Assembly: GCF_023158935.1 (NCBI RefSeq)
Contig: NZ_CP096121.1
Span: 186,001-250,000, forward strand
DNA: 64,000 nt
Source: Acinetobacter portensis
GTDB taxonomy: Bacteria; Pseudomonadota; Gammaproteobacteria; Pseudomonadales; Moraxellaceae
Reading direction: 5' to 3'
The position numbers were made by a program, and so were the translations under genes. The notes under the pieces were generated by a model. The model saw nothing but the letters and a program-made list of their open reading frames with translations, was not told where the DNA came from and made no database searches. Position 1 is the stretch's first letter; each line of letters opens with the position of its first letter. This document shows, one piece after another, positions 54,499 through 63,691 of this stretch.

Positions 54499-54555
54499 TG
54501 CTTAAAGGCATGTCTAATCAAAGATAGACGTAGAAAGGTGAATAAAGGTGTTTAA

Positions 54556-57500
54556 ATGAGTAAGAAGAAAGCTGAGAAGTCTGGTTATAAAAAGACTGGT
54601 TACTCCAAGATTGAAATTATATTGATGTTATTCCTACAAAGCATGAAAGCTGACGTAGAGGATTATTGCGATTTAGAAACAGTATCGGACGAACATACGT
54701 TTGTCACAAAAACTGGTACAATGATTACGATCATCGAATACAAGGGGATTAAGAGTTTAATTAGTGGTGATGCATTCAGCCGTCAAATTGGTTTGATGAC
54801 GAGCAACATGCGTAACTACTTCAAAGACCGTGGACATACGATTCATCTAGCGTTCAAAGTAGACCATGAGACGCCATTCGCGATTCATGACTTGAATGCC
54901 ATGCAAAAGGCGACCACGGCGCGTTGTGCGATGAATCTAGACATCATCATTGATGAAATGACAGAAACCATTTCAGGCGGTGTATTTAACGAAAGCTGTT
55001 ATATCGCTTTAATCTCTGAGCCAACCTTACTATCGCCAATCGATAAGGCTCAAGACTCAAAAAACCGTAAAAAGCTACTGTCGCAAATTACAATGCCAAG
55101 TACGGTCAATGCTCAAGACATGCTTAAATCATCGGACAGCTTATACGTACACCATGAGTCTTTTGTCTCACAATTCTTAAACTCACTCTCAACTGAAGAA
55201 TTTCCAGCAATCTATGAAGTATTGAATGTTGTTGAAGCTGGTCTAGCGATTAAAAAACAAATTGCCTCACATTCAACTTCAGATGACTTCACCTTGTCTG
55301 TGCCGATGCTGAATACACGCTTACCGATGCGTTGGAAAGAAATACCATCAGAACATGATGCGTCACACGTTTTGTATCAACCGATCTCAGAACAACTCAT
55401 GACGAATGCGATCTTACCTGGTACAAGTCAAGGTTCATTCTATCCAGTGGGAAGTGTTATCACTGACGGCGTTGTATATGCTCCATTGATGGTAGATATA
55501 TATCCAGCGAAGACGAATACGTTTGAAACGCTATTCCGCTTATTACACCAGGCCAAAACGCACGACACTAGCGGTAACATCCGTTCTATCCCATATGCGG
55601 TGAGTTACTGTATTACTGGTGATGGTATGGCTGGAACCATGATGAAACGCACGTTATCAAGCGTTATTCACTTTATGACGGCACAAAACAAAGCCATTCG
55701 TAATGCTGGTAACATTTTGATGGCCACTAAAAATGACCTAGATCAAGTAGACACTGTTGCTGGTCTGCAAATGACCATGATGACATGGGCACCAAATACC
55801 GAAGATGGTGTAAACATTCTTGTAGGACGGCGCCAAAAGCTTTGGAAGAGTTTTGAAGCGTGGGGCGGTGCAAAAGTCATGGAACAGGCTGGCGATCCTA
55901 TTTTGACTTGGGCATCACATATACCGGGCTTGATGGTACGTAATCACGCACCTATTTCACCGGCACCGCTGTTTGATGTGTTCTACATGTTACCGCTGAC
56001 ACGTATTAACTCACCATTCCATAAAGGGCATCAGCTCAACAAAACCTTAGACGGTAAACTGATTATTCTTGATTCGTTCTCAAATGAAGTGACTGTATGG
56101 ACGACTATTAACATTGGTAAACCGGGTACGGGTAAATCGGTCACAATGAACAAAGGCATGCTTGAGGACATCATGATGCCTGGTAACGAGCGTATCCCGT
56201 TGACCTATATTGTCGATGTGGGTGAGTCAAGCCGTGGGTTAGTAGAAACAGTGCAAGATTCATTGCCTGAAGAGCTACGTCACTATGCCATCTATAAGCG
56301 TATTAAAAACTCAAAAGAAGAAGCGATTAATCCGCTTGAATTCAGTATGGGCTTACGCTACCCGTTAAACTACGAAATGCGTCAAATGACAGCGTTTTTA
56401 AGTTCATTGGTAACACCGCCTGAATTGAAAGGGCAACCAGCCAAAAATACTTCTGACGTTATTGGTGCGGTCCTACGCCGTACATTCTATTTTGCTGATG
56501 ATACGAATGCTGATCATAAAGCACGTAAGTACATGCGCTTTGCAGATCCAGAACTAGATCGCATCATGGAAAAACACGGACTGATTGAGCCACATTCTGA
56601 ACAAGGTAAGGATATTTCTTATTACGCTCTACGTGACCTTTTCCATTCTTTGAATGAGATCCGTGGACGCACGTTGGCACACCGTTACGCAATGCCGACT
56701 ATTGGCGATATGATTGAAACCCTTTCTGATTCATCAATTTTAGATGTTTGGAGTGATGTTCATATTGATAATGAACGAGCACTGGACTTTTTGGCGCATC
56801 AGATTATGGCTGCACAAAATACCTATCCAGCATTCTTCTATCACACTAACTTTGACATCGGTAACGCTCGTGTAGCTTCTATCGACTTAAACGAAGTTGC
56901 GACATCATCAGATCCTAAAACTACATCTCTATTCTTCCAGATTGTACGGATGTTCATTAAGCGTAAGTTCGCCGTGAGCCGTGACGATATTCCAAAATTC
57001 CCACAAGCTTATCGTGAATATGCAACCCAACTGATTAATGAGCTTCTTGAAGACCGCAAAATTATGTCTTATGACGAATTGCACGTTGCGAAAGGCGATC
57101 CAATCCTATTAGAAGAATTGGCTGAAGACGCACGTACATTGCGTAAATGGGGTGCTCGTCTTAACTTGGCATCACACAAAGTAGAAGACTTTAAAGACTT
57201 GGTTGGCTTTGCTACGGCGTATGTGATTGTCGATCCTGGTACACGCGAATCTCGTGAAGCTATTCGTGACAGTATCGGTCTAACTCAACTAGAAATGGAT
57301 GCTCTTGGTTCAGGTAACGTAGGTTTCTCAGATCAAGGCTTAACGTACTTCAGTAAAATTAAACTCGAAAAAATGGAATGTTCGGGCTTATATACCGTTT
57401 CACTTGGTCCAATCCTTTTATGGTCACTCAGTACACATCCCGATGAACGTGCGCTCCGTAACTACACGTATGACCTTATCGGTGAACGTGGTAAGGCGTT

Positions 57501-57738
57501 GAAGGTCCTTGCACAATTTTACCCAAAAGGTGCGAAGAACCAGATTAAGACACGGCGTACCATGATTGAGAAAAATGCCAAAAATAAAGGCACGGACTTT
57601 GACGAAAACAAAGCAACTGCTTCAGTGATTTCTACCATGGCACAAGAGATGGTTGTTGAATATCAACGCTATGAACTTGAGCAAAACATGAAGAAAAAAT
57701 TACTGAACCAACGTAAGTCTGAAGCTGTTTCTTCTTAA
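54556..57738 (+). CDS. traU: TraU/DotO (IcmB) VirB4-like ATPase
   Basis: The 1060-residue protein starts at the ATG after AAAGGTG. Walker A is GKPGTGKS (K527, S528). The N-terminal half (TKTGTMITIIEYKG, GHTIHLAFKVDHETPF) resembles the VirB4-like N-domain. Conserved C-terminal blocks include LNEVATSSDPKTTSLFFQIV and KWGARLNLASHKVEDF. DotO/TraU forms the hexameric energy centre at the inner membrane. The length is about normal for the family. Confidence 0.92.
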   Translation: MSKKKAEKSGYKKTGYSKIEIILMLFLQSMKADVEDYCDLETVSDEHTFVTKTGTMITIIEYKGIKSLISGDAFSRQIGLMTSNMRNYFKDRGHTIHLAFKVDHETPFAIHDLNAMQKATTARCAMNLDIIIDEMTETISGGVFNESCYIALISEPTLLSPIDKAQDSKNRKKLLSQITMPSTVNAQDMLKSSDSLYVHHESFVSQFLNSLSTEEFPAIYEVLNVVEAGLAIKKQIASHSTSDDFTLSVPMLNTRLPMRWKEIPSEHDASHVLYQPISEQLMTNAILPGTSQGSFYPVGSVITDGVVYAPLMVDIYPAKTNTFETLFRLLHQAKTHDTSGNIRSIPYAVSYCITGDGMAGTMMKRTLSSVIHFMTAQNKAIRNAGNILMATKNDLDQVDTVAGLQMTMMTWAPNTEDGVNILVGRRQKLWKSFEAWGGAKVMEQAGDPILTWASHIPGLMVRNHAPISPAPLFDVFYMLPLTRINSPFHKGHQLNKTLDGKLIILDSFSNEVTVWTTINIGKPGTGKSVTMNKGMLEDIMMPGNERIPLTYIVDVGESSRGLVETVQDSLPEELRHYAIYKRIKNSKEEAINPLEFSMGLRYPLNYEMRQMTAFLSSLVTPPELKGQPAKNTSDVIGAVLRRTFYFADDTNADHKARKYMRFADPELDRIMEKHGLIEPHSEQGKDISYYALRDLFHSLNEIRGRTLAHRYAMPTIGDMIETLSDSSILDVWSDVHIDNERALDFLAHQIMAAQNTYPAFFYHTNFDIGNARVASIDLNEVATSSDPKTTSLFFQIVRMFIKRKFAVSRDDIPKFPQAYREYATQLINELLEDRKIMSYDELHVAKGDPILLEELAEDARTLRKWGARLNLASHKVEDFKDLVGFATAYVIVDPGTRESREAIRDSIGLTQLEMDALGSGNVGFSDQGLTYFSKIKLEKMECSGLYTVSLGPILLWSLSTHPDERALRNYTYDLIGERGKALKVLAQFYPKGAKNQIKTRRTMIEKNAKNKGTDFDENKATASVISTMAQEMVVEYQRYELEQNMKKKLLNQRKSEAVSS

Positions 57739-57770
57739 CTCCAATCAGCTATATAGATTTGCGTTAATTG

Positions 57771-57778
57771 GTATATAC
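57771..57778. promoter_or_regulatory. GTATATAC palindrome upstream of trbC
   Basis: The site reads GGTATATACA, 32 bases after the traU stop and 82 bases before trbC. Confidence 0.5.
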
Positions 57779-57797
57779 ATTGAAGTGCTTGGAAATG

Positions 57798-57825
57798 GGT
57801 AAGGTCGTTAAACAACGACTTTGCC
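57798..57825 (+). promoter_or_regulatory. Leader hairpin before trbC
   Basis: GGTAAGGTCGTT pairs with AACGACTTTGCC around an AAAC loop (12 bp, two G-T pairs). There is no T-run, so it is a possible mRNA stabiliser or control hairpin rather than a terminator. Confidence 0.45.
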
Positions 57826-57860
57826 TATTATCCTGAAGATAAAAGAGTAGGTCGCAAAGC

Positions 57861-60653
57861 ATGGCTTCTACACAAAAATACGGCACACAAACAAAGTTCA
57901 GGCCAAGTTCGCTTAAGCGTGATACACGATCAGGCTTAGAGAAAATCCATTTAAAACTTACAGCGCCAGACGGCGCTAATTATTTGGTTGGCGTTCTTGG
58001 TGCTATTGCAGTTATTTTGTTTGTTGTTCCGTTTGGCGGTGAGATATTTATAGGGATCGCGTATTACCTATTAAAACGCTACACACATCCGAATGATTAC
58101 TTTTTTGAGTGGCCATTCCGTGCGCCGTTGCATTCAAACTCACTGGATGCGTCAACTGACATTACATCACGCGTAAAAGATGACGTACTGGACAATCCAA
58201 AAGCCTTTTTGGAATACGCACGTACCAATCGCGATAAGCTACAAGGTGAGGGTGTGACTTACCTTGGTCGTTGCCGTGAAACTGGTCTACCTGTTTATGC
58301 ATCTAACTCCGATGACCGTACACATCAAATTGTGTTAGGTACTACGGGTTCGGGTAAAACAGAATACATGCTAGGTAACTGTGCCAACCAGTACGTACAA
58401 AACTCAGGTTATATCTTTGTAGACGCAAAAGGTGATACCAAGGCTCAACAAGACCACTATCGTTTATGTAACCGCTTTGGGCGTAATGAGGATCTATTAA
58501 CGATCAACTTCATTACCTCAGGTCGTAACATGCTACGTGCACAAACCGACAAGATGACCAACTCAATGAACCAAATGAGCAACACCAGCTCAGGGATGTT
58601 GATTGAATTCTTGATCAACTTGCTTGATGACTCAGGCGGTGGCGGTGGTGACATGTGGAAAGGTCGTGCGATGGCCTTTATCGCCGCACTTACACGAGTT
58701 TTGGTCTATCTACGTGACAATGGCTTCATTCAGCTTTCACCAAAAGTATTCACGCAATACATGGAACTTGAAGCACTTGAAGAATTGGTATTTTGTCATA
58801 ACGATAAATACGGGATTGACTTTGAACGTGTGGCTGAACAACTTCAAGGCTACCTCGTTTCATTACCTGGTTATTCAAGCAACCCTAAAAAGTTAAAGAA
58901 ACAAGAAACCAAAACCCGTGAGCAACACGGTTATATCACCATGCAGTTAACCAAAGCGATTAACGACTTGACGTTTAACTACGGTCACATCTTTGGTGTA
59001 GAGCATGGCGGTGATATTGATATTTTTGACGTTGTACTTAACCGCCGTATCTTAACTGTGCCATTACCAGCTCTTGAGCGTTCACCAGACTCACTCAAAA
59101 TGCTCGGAAAATTAATCATTGGCTCAATTAAACAAATGATGGCTGGTTCCCTTGGTAACAAAATGGAAGGTTTACGCCGTGCCATTATTGACGCACGACC
59201 AACCAACGCCACTACTTCATTTAAGCTATTTTTGGACGAATGGGGCTACATCGTTATTGTCGGTGCTTCGGTTTTACCAGCTCAGGCACGTTCGCTTAAC
59301 TTCTCTATTACGTTCGGTGCTCAAACATTTGAAGATATTGAACGTGGATCTAAAGAGGAAGCAGCTGCTACATGGGGTAACACGACCGTTAAAGCCATTG
59401 GACGTACTACTTCGGGTGCTGAAAGTACAACATACAAATTGGTTGATGGTTTTGCTGGTGAAGAGTGGCAAGGTAAAGTTAACTCAATCAATATGTATCA
59501 AGGTCTAGTATTCAACCGTTCGGTACCACAAACAGAAGTCCAGTTCGCCAAAGAAAAACGTGTGACAATTGAACAAATTGCCGGACAGCACAACGGCGAA
59601 TTTACCTTGCTCATATCAACTAAAGGGGAAGGTGGTAAAACTTCAGACGTTAAAATCGTATCAATGTTGGCGTTCTATGTGGCTGGTGATCAACCCAAGT
59701 ACTTACGCTTAAATGACCTTTGCCCAATCTTCAATATCCAAAAATCTGAAATCTACGATCCTACTTTAAAAATTGAAGACTTCATTCATGAGATTGAGGA
59801 AAAACACACGCTACTGACAGACAACAATTCATCTGCCAATGTCACGGCGCTTGGTGATTTTGAGATCTGCAGAAAGCTCAATAACACCTTGTACGAAAAC
59901 AACAACACGGTAAAAGACTTTACTCAAGATTTTGTACATCAGATTCTTGAAGCAAGACGTCTTGAATCCATCACACCTGAAGGGATGGCACCTGGTCAAA
60001 GAACAGTAATGTCTTCGTCCACGGCGAAAGGTGAAATCTCCAAAGAACAAAAACACCGTGAAAGTATTGTTTCAGCACAAAAAGAAGCAAACATTAAAGA
60101 CCAGATTATTGAGAAGCGAAAACAGTTCCAGTACTTCGGTAAAGATTCTGACATTTCACCTCAAGTACAAGCTGGTGCTTACAACAATGCGGATCTTGAT
60201 GCTGAATTTAATATCTATGGTGAACGTATAAGCGAACCTGAACAGGCTCAACAGGAAAGTGATGTTGAAACTGTGACTCGCGCCGTTATCACACCAATGA
60301 ACCTAGACAGCTACTATGATGAATTGAAAGAGATCCTAACAGGATATGACTTAACCGTTGCGCCAATTACTGAATATCAGCTTGTTCAGATACCACGCCA
60401 TGTAAAACCTGAAGATCAGACACAATACATTGCGGAAAACAAAGCCAGTCTTGATCAAGCCATCTCACATAGCACTAAAAATGAAATGGAATTCGTAGAA
60501 CAACAGTATGCAGCTAAGTTTGAAAAAGCTTTGATGAAAAACCCGTTCTCGCACGAATGCGTTACTTTTGAAAAATTGTTGGTGATACTTGGTTCAAAAA
60601 GTTCTTCAGCTTCATTACGATCAGGCATTACAATCAAAAAAAAGGATGACTAA
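57861..60653 (+). CDS. trbC: TrbC/DotL (IcmO) type IV coupling protein
   Basis: The 930-residue protein has two N-terminal membrane segments (near residues 40-75), Walker A GTTGSGKT (160-167), the GGGGGDMWKGRA block, and Walker B FLDEWGY (D459, E460). These mark the VirD4-like coupling ATPase of type IVB systems, which brings DNA or protein to the channel. The C-terminal 300 residues are disordered or helical and would bind adaptors, as in DotL. A terminator follows 22 bases after the stop. Confidence 0.93.
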   Translation: MASTQKYGTQTKFRPSSLKRDTRSGLEKIHLKLTAPDGANYLVGVLGAIAVILFVVPFGGEIFIGIAYYLLKRYTHPNDYFFEWPFRAPLHSNSLDASTDITSRVKDDVLDNPKAFLEYARTNRDKLQGEGVTYLGRCRETGLPVYASNSDDRTHQIVLGTTGSGKTEYMLGNCANQYVQNSGYIFVDAKGDTKAQQDHYRLCNRFGRNEDLLTINFITSGRNMLRAQTDKMTNSMNQMSNTSSGMLIEFLINLLDDSGGGGGDMWKGRAMAFIAALTRVLVYLRDNGFIQLSPKVFTQYMELEALEELVFCHNDKYGIDFERVAEQLQGYLVSLPGYSSNPKKLKKQETKTREQHGYITMQLTKAINDLTFNYGHIFGVEHGGDIDIFDVVLNRRILTVPLPALERSPDSLKMLGKLIIGSIKQMMAGSLGNKMEGLRRAIIDARPTNATTSFKLFLDEWGYIVIVGASVLPAQARSLNFSITFGAQTFEDIERGSKEEAAATWGNTTVKAIGRTTSGAESTTYKLVDGFAGEEWQGKVNSINMYQGLVFNRSVPQTEVQFAKEKRVTIEQIAGQHNGEFTLLISTKGEGGKTSDVKIVSMLAFYVAGDQPKYLRLNDLCPIFNIQKSEIYDPTLKIEDFIHEIEEKHTLLTDNNSSANVTALGDFEICRKLNNTLYENNNTVKDFTQDFVHQILEARRLESITPEGMAPGQRTVMSSSTAKGEISKEQKHRESIVSAQKEANIKDQIIEKRKQFQYFGKDSDISPQVQAGAYNNADLDAEFNIYGERISEPEQAQQESDVETVTRAVITPMNLDSYYDELKEILTGYDLTVAPITEYQLVQIPRHVKPEDQTQYIAENKASLDQAISHSTKNEMEFVEQQYAAKFEKALMKNPFSHECVTFEKLLVILGSKSSSASLRSGITIKKKDD

Positions 60654-60674
60654 ACGCATCCATGTAGAAGACAT

Positions 60675-60704
60675 AAGGCTGGTTATCCAGCCTTTAGTTT
60701 TTTT
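60675..60704 (+). terminator. Terminator after trbC
   Basis: A perfect stem AAGGCTGG / CCAGCCTT with a TTAT loop is followed by TAG and T7. Confidence 0.88.
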
Positions 60705-61051
60705 GGGTGAGCTGTTTGTACTTAATACGCCTTAATTCATCACTCGGCATGTATTGGGCTATTTCATATTCGCTCTTATACGGCGTTTCATTGAATATGG
60801 CCAATAACAACAACTGCGACAGCGGAATGGCTTCAGGCACCATCATTTCGATTAAGCGAAACTTTTCAGACGCATTCACATCAAATGCAACCAATAGCGC
60901 CGTATATGGAATGTGGCGATCTGCAAGTGATAAATCGGGGTAAATAGGTTGGTCCTAGTGCTAACGTTTGAAAGTCATACATATTCAAGCAAGAGATAGC
61001 TTTAGGTACATTGGATAGGTTCACGGCGTAAGATTCAATGTTTGAACACAT
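60694..61051 (-). pseudogene. Reverse gene apparently broken by a frameshift
   Basis: On the reverse strand an ATG at 61051 opens MCSNIESYAVNLSNVPKA and continues to LALGPTYLP. The frame then diverges into a short nonsense end, while the neighbouring frame carries on as DLSLADRHIPYTALLVAFDV and reaches a TAA at 60694. The break falls in a run of four C (GGGG near 60937-60940 on the + strand); removing one base would give a product of about 118 residues. The downstream part alone has only a TTG start. Either this is a pseudogene, a sequencing error, or programmed shifting. The protein is not recognised. Confidence 0.55.
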
Positions 61052-61179
61052 ATTGGCATCCAGTTTGGTTTTAACCCTAGTTTAGATGCATTTTAATATA
61101 ATAACTTAGTTTTAACGTGCGTATTCTTAAACATAACTAAACCACTTCTTAAAACCTTGTTTTGTTTTAGGCTTAATCG

Positions 61180-61187
61180 GTATATAC
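61180..61187. promoter_or_regulatory. Perfect GGTATATACC site upstream of the 61289 genes
   Basis: TTGTTT at 61157-61162 lies 18 bases from the inner TATATA. The site is 101 bases before the small gene at 61289. Confidence 0.55.
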
Positions 61188-61288
61188 CATTTCATAAAAA
61201 GTTTAATGAACTGTGTTTTACCCTTTACAATCCTTAATACATCAATTAAATTGCCCTTAAATCACATCCAATATACAGGATATAGGCA

Positions 61289-61462
61289 ATGACTAAAGAA
61301 CAGCTAGACGACTTGCAAACACTTGGAATGACTGACTATAAAACACGTTTACACGTTAAAGGTGTGCGAATTGTTGAAGTGCAACAGTACTCAAAGTCTG
61401 TCGATAACAACGCCGTACAACCACTTGCAACTAATACCACTCAACCGCAATTCTTAAATTAA
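61289..61462 (+). CDS. Small unknown protein (57 aa)
   Basis: The ATG at 61289 is preceded by CAGGATATAGG, and the frame ends at TAA 61460-61462. The product (MTKEQLDDLQTLGMTDYK start, NTTQPQFLN end) has a charged helical first half and a polar Gln/Asn/Thr tail. Codon use is like the neighbours. It has no membrane segment. No function can be given. Confidence 0.6.
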   Translation: MTKEQLDDLQTLGMTDYKTRLHVKGVRIVEVQQYSKSVDNNAVQPLATNTTQPQFLN

Positions 61463-61548
61463 TTTTCCAAAAAAATACTTATAAGCACTTTCTGTATTAA
61501 TATATCTTTATTAGTTTTAATAAAGCATTAATCAATGGAGTGCTTAAA

Positions 61549-62637
61549 ATGTTAGACACTTTACTTTCGGTATTTTCAGCAAAACATAAGCTTTATAAGA
61601 ATCTCAAGTTAAAACCCTTTATTGATACCCGTTTAGTCAATTCTGACAGCATCGCCATGACCGATGTTTTCCCTTTTCATCAAATCAAAGATTCTCTTTG
61701 TATGACTGGTATATCTCCTACTAATTTTGTACCAGGCAAAAACATTGTTTTGAATCCACATGCCAAAGATAACGATTCCATCAGCTACCTTGGTCAAGAT
61801 ACGCAAAATCATAAGCCGTTCTACATCTCTACCTTTGCTGAAGAATTGGCTGAAGTATTTAATCCGATTTTTGCAGAAATCATTCATCTTGAAACACCAT
61901 GCTTACTTGACCTATCTGAAATTGGGGGCTTCTCAAATTCCAAGTCGGATTTAAGCCAGTACCGTAGCATTGATGATTTTGTAAAAAACGCATGCCCTGA
62001 TTACATTAGTGATGTGAGTATGGAAAATTTAGATCGAATGTTGTTATGGCCAGAAATCCGTTTATTGAACTCTCCAGATACAACCACTGATCAATTTTTT
62101 ATCTATGGCTGGAGTCCTAAGATTTTTGTTCAAAATGCTGGTGGATCACATCACATGGCTGCTGCACATTACTTGGCTAAGAAACTGAGCCAATGTGTGC
62201 CGATTCAAGGCAAAGTAAGTTTGAATCTAATCTCAAGTAAAGCACTTCAAAACTTTGATTCAAAATACGCTGCGTTCGCCGTGCCAGATGATGCATTGAT
62301 TGATATGGGGAATGATTTATCAGAATCAGGGCTTGAATATCAGCTGGTGTTTTTCCGTGAACGTGAAGTTAATTTTATCTTCTTCAAAAAGAATGATCAG
62401 AATGCCCGTGTTATTTCGCTATTCAACAATCTGCATGCTTCATTGAATGGTGCATTAAAGTCGGCGGTTCAAGCGCAATTCAAAAATGAAGCACTACTCA
62501 CAGTCATGAGTGCTAACCTCTCTGATACATCAGAAGATCAATTCTTTAGCACACGACCTCACTTGGCTGAGATCTACAATCACGTTCAAAACGAAATTTG
62601 TTTGAGTGGTCCTAAACCGACTAGCCCGACAATCTAA
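61549..62637 (+). CDS. Unknown 362-aa protein with a GGSHHMAAAHYLA motif
   Basis: The ATG at 61549 is well spaced from TGGAG at 61536-61540; the in-frame GTG at 61540 overlaps that site. The protein is soluble. A striking central motif, QNAGGSHHMAAAHYLAKKL (near residue 205), combines adjacent His residues with a Gly/Ala-rich helix start, suggesting a ligand or metal site. The C-terminal part is helical. It resembles an uncharacterised plasmid family (possibly a DUF6685-like group; this is from memory and unchecked). It heads the final four-gene run. Confidence 0.7.
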   Translation: MLDTLLSVFSAKHKLYKNLKLKPFIDTRLVNSDSIAMTDVFPFHQIKDSLCMTGISPTNFVPGKNIVLNPHAKDNDSISYLGQDTQNHKPFYISTFAEELAEVFNPIFAEIIHLETPCLLDLSEIGGFSNSKSDLSQYRSIDDFVKNACPDYISDVSMENLDRMLLWPEIRLLNSPDTTTDQFFIYGWSPKIFVQNAGGSHHMAAAHYLAKKLSQCVPIQGKVSLNLISSKALQNFDSKYAAFAVPDDALIDMGNDLSESGLEYQLVFFREREVNFIFFKKNDQNARVISLFNNLHASLNGALKSAVQAQFKNEALLTVMSANLSDTSEDQFFSTRPHLAEIYNHVQNEICLSGPKPTSPTI

Positions 62638-62649
62638 GGGGTAGGGAAT

Positions 62650-63156
62650 ATGGATCACCAATCATCAACTACACCACATGCACTCATTCTCGGTCTGACA
62701 CTTGAACAGGCCATTTCTGTTTTAGCAAAGAAACCCGTTGATGCTACCCACTACAACTATCTTGAAGATGACGAGTACAACACCTACGTCATGATGAAAC
62801 CTGAGTGGACTAGCCTCAACAAACATGCCTACCTACATGTAGATGGCTTAACCCATGAGCGTAAATGGATGTTTATGCCGAATGCTTCAGGTGAGTACAA
62901 CTTGCTAGAGGGCTGTATTGACCTGTTTGAACTTAACCAGGCCATCGAACAGCAATATCTTGTGTTTGAACAATTCCTGAATGGCCACGGCGCACCGTTC
63001 CGCAAAGTTGGTGAGAAGTTTTCTTTTGTCACTCAACTTCTCTTTGATGCATGGGTGATAGATCCAGAACGTGCGATTCAAAAACTTCATGAGATGAAGG
63101 AAACAAAAATCTCATTACAAGTGCCTTTGCTTCATGGGGATAGTCAGCATGATTGA
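62650..63156 (+). CDS. Unknown 168-aa protein
   Basis: It starts 12 bases after the previous stop, with GGGGTAGGG as ribosome site. The product is soluble, with an acidic middle (YLEDDEYNTYVMM) and helical C-terminal half. Its last 8 bases overlap the next gene. No family was recognised. Confidence 0.65.
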   Translation: MDHQSSTTPHALILGLTLEQAISVLAKKPVDATHYNYLEDDEYNTYVMMKPEWTSLNKHAYLHVDGLTHERKWMFMPNASGEYNLLEGCIDLFELNQAIEQQYLVFEQFLNGHGAPFRKVGEKFSFVTQLLFDAWVIDPERAIQKLHEMKETKISLQVPLLHGDSQHD

Positions 63157-63691
63157 TACGCAAAATACTAATGAAAACATTGCTTCAGAAATTGAAGCTC
63201 GTAGCGCTTTTGAAAATAGATACGGCGTGGTCGGTAGTCTGTTGGCCAGTGGCAACTATTCTTCTTGGGTGCATCAGGCGAAATGGGAAGCTTTTCGTGA
63301 TGGTTGGATGCAAAGTGAAGTAGAAACTAAAAAATCTATCTATCAAATGCAAACACCAGCCATCAGCGATGACCAATTGGAAGTGGAAAAATTACTGCAG
63401 TTGCTCGATGACTTTTGGAATAAGAAATGGGGCGATTGGAAATCATCTGCAGATATGGTGGCGCAAGGTGAGGCAAATGCCTATGAACATGCGAGAGGAT
63501 TGCTTGAAACGGCGATAAAACAAGATGAAGCCACATGCCAGTGGTTACGCAATCAATTGGCAACGATTCAAACTGAATTGGATGCTTTTATCACATTCGT
63601 TAATGAACACCTTGTTTACCATGAAAGTGATGGTCCAGATTTAATGTCGAAGATCCAGAAGCTCAAACATTTGATAAAGGTTAAACCATGA
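63149..63691 (+). CDS. Unknown 180-aa helical protein
   Basis: The ATG at 63149 follows GGGGA at 63136-63140 and overlaps the preceding stop; the in-frame ATG at 63134 lies before that site. The protein is Trp-rich in its middle (SWVHQAKWEAFRDGWM, DFWNKKWGDWK) and otherwise helical, with a coiled-coil-like region (residues about 115-150). Similar Trp/Glu patterns occur in phage and plasmid accessory proteins of unknown role. It overlaps the next gene by 4 bases. Confidence 0.65.
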   Translation: MIDTQNTNENIASEIEARSAFENRYGVVGSLLASGNYSSWVHQAKWEAFRDGWMQSEVETKKSIYQMQTPAISDDQLEVEKLLQLLDDFWNKKWGDWKSSADMVAQGEANAYEHARGLLETAIKQDEATCQWLRNQLATIQTELDAFITFVNEHLVYHESDGPDLMSKIQKLKHLIKVKP

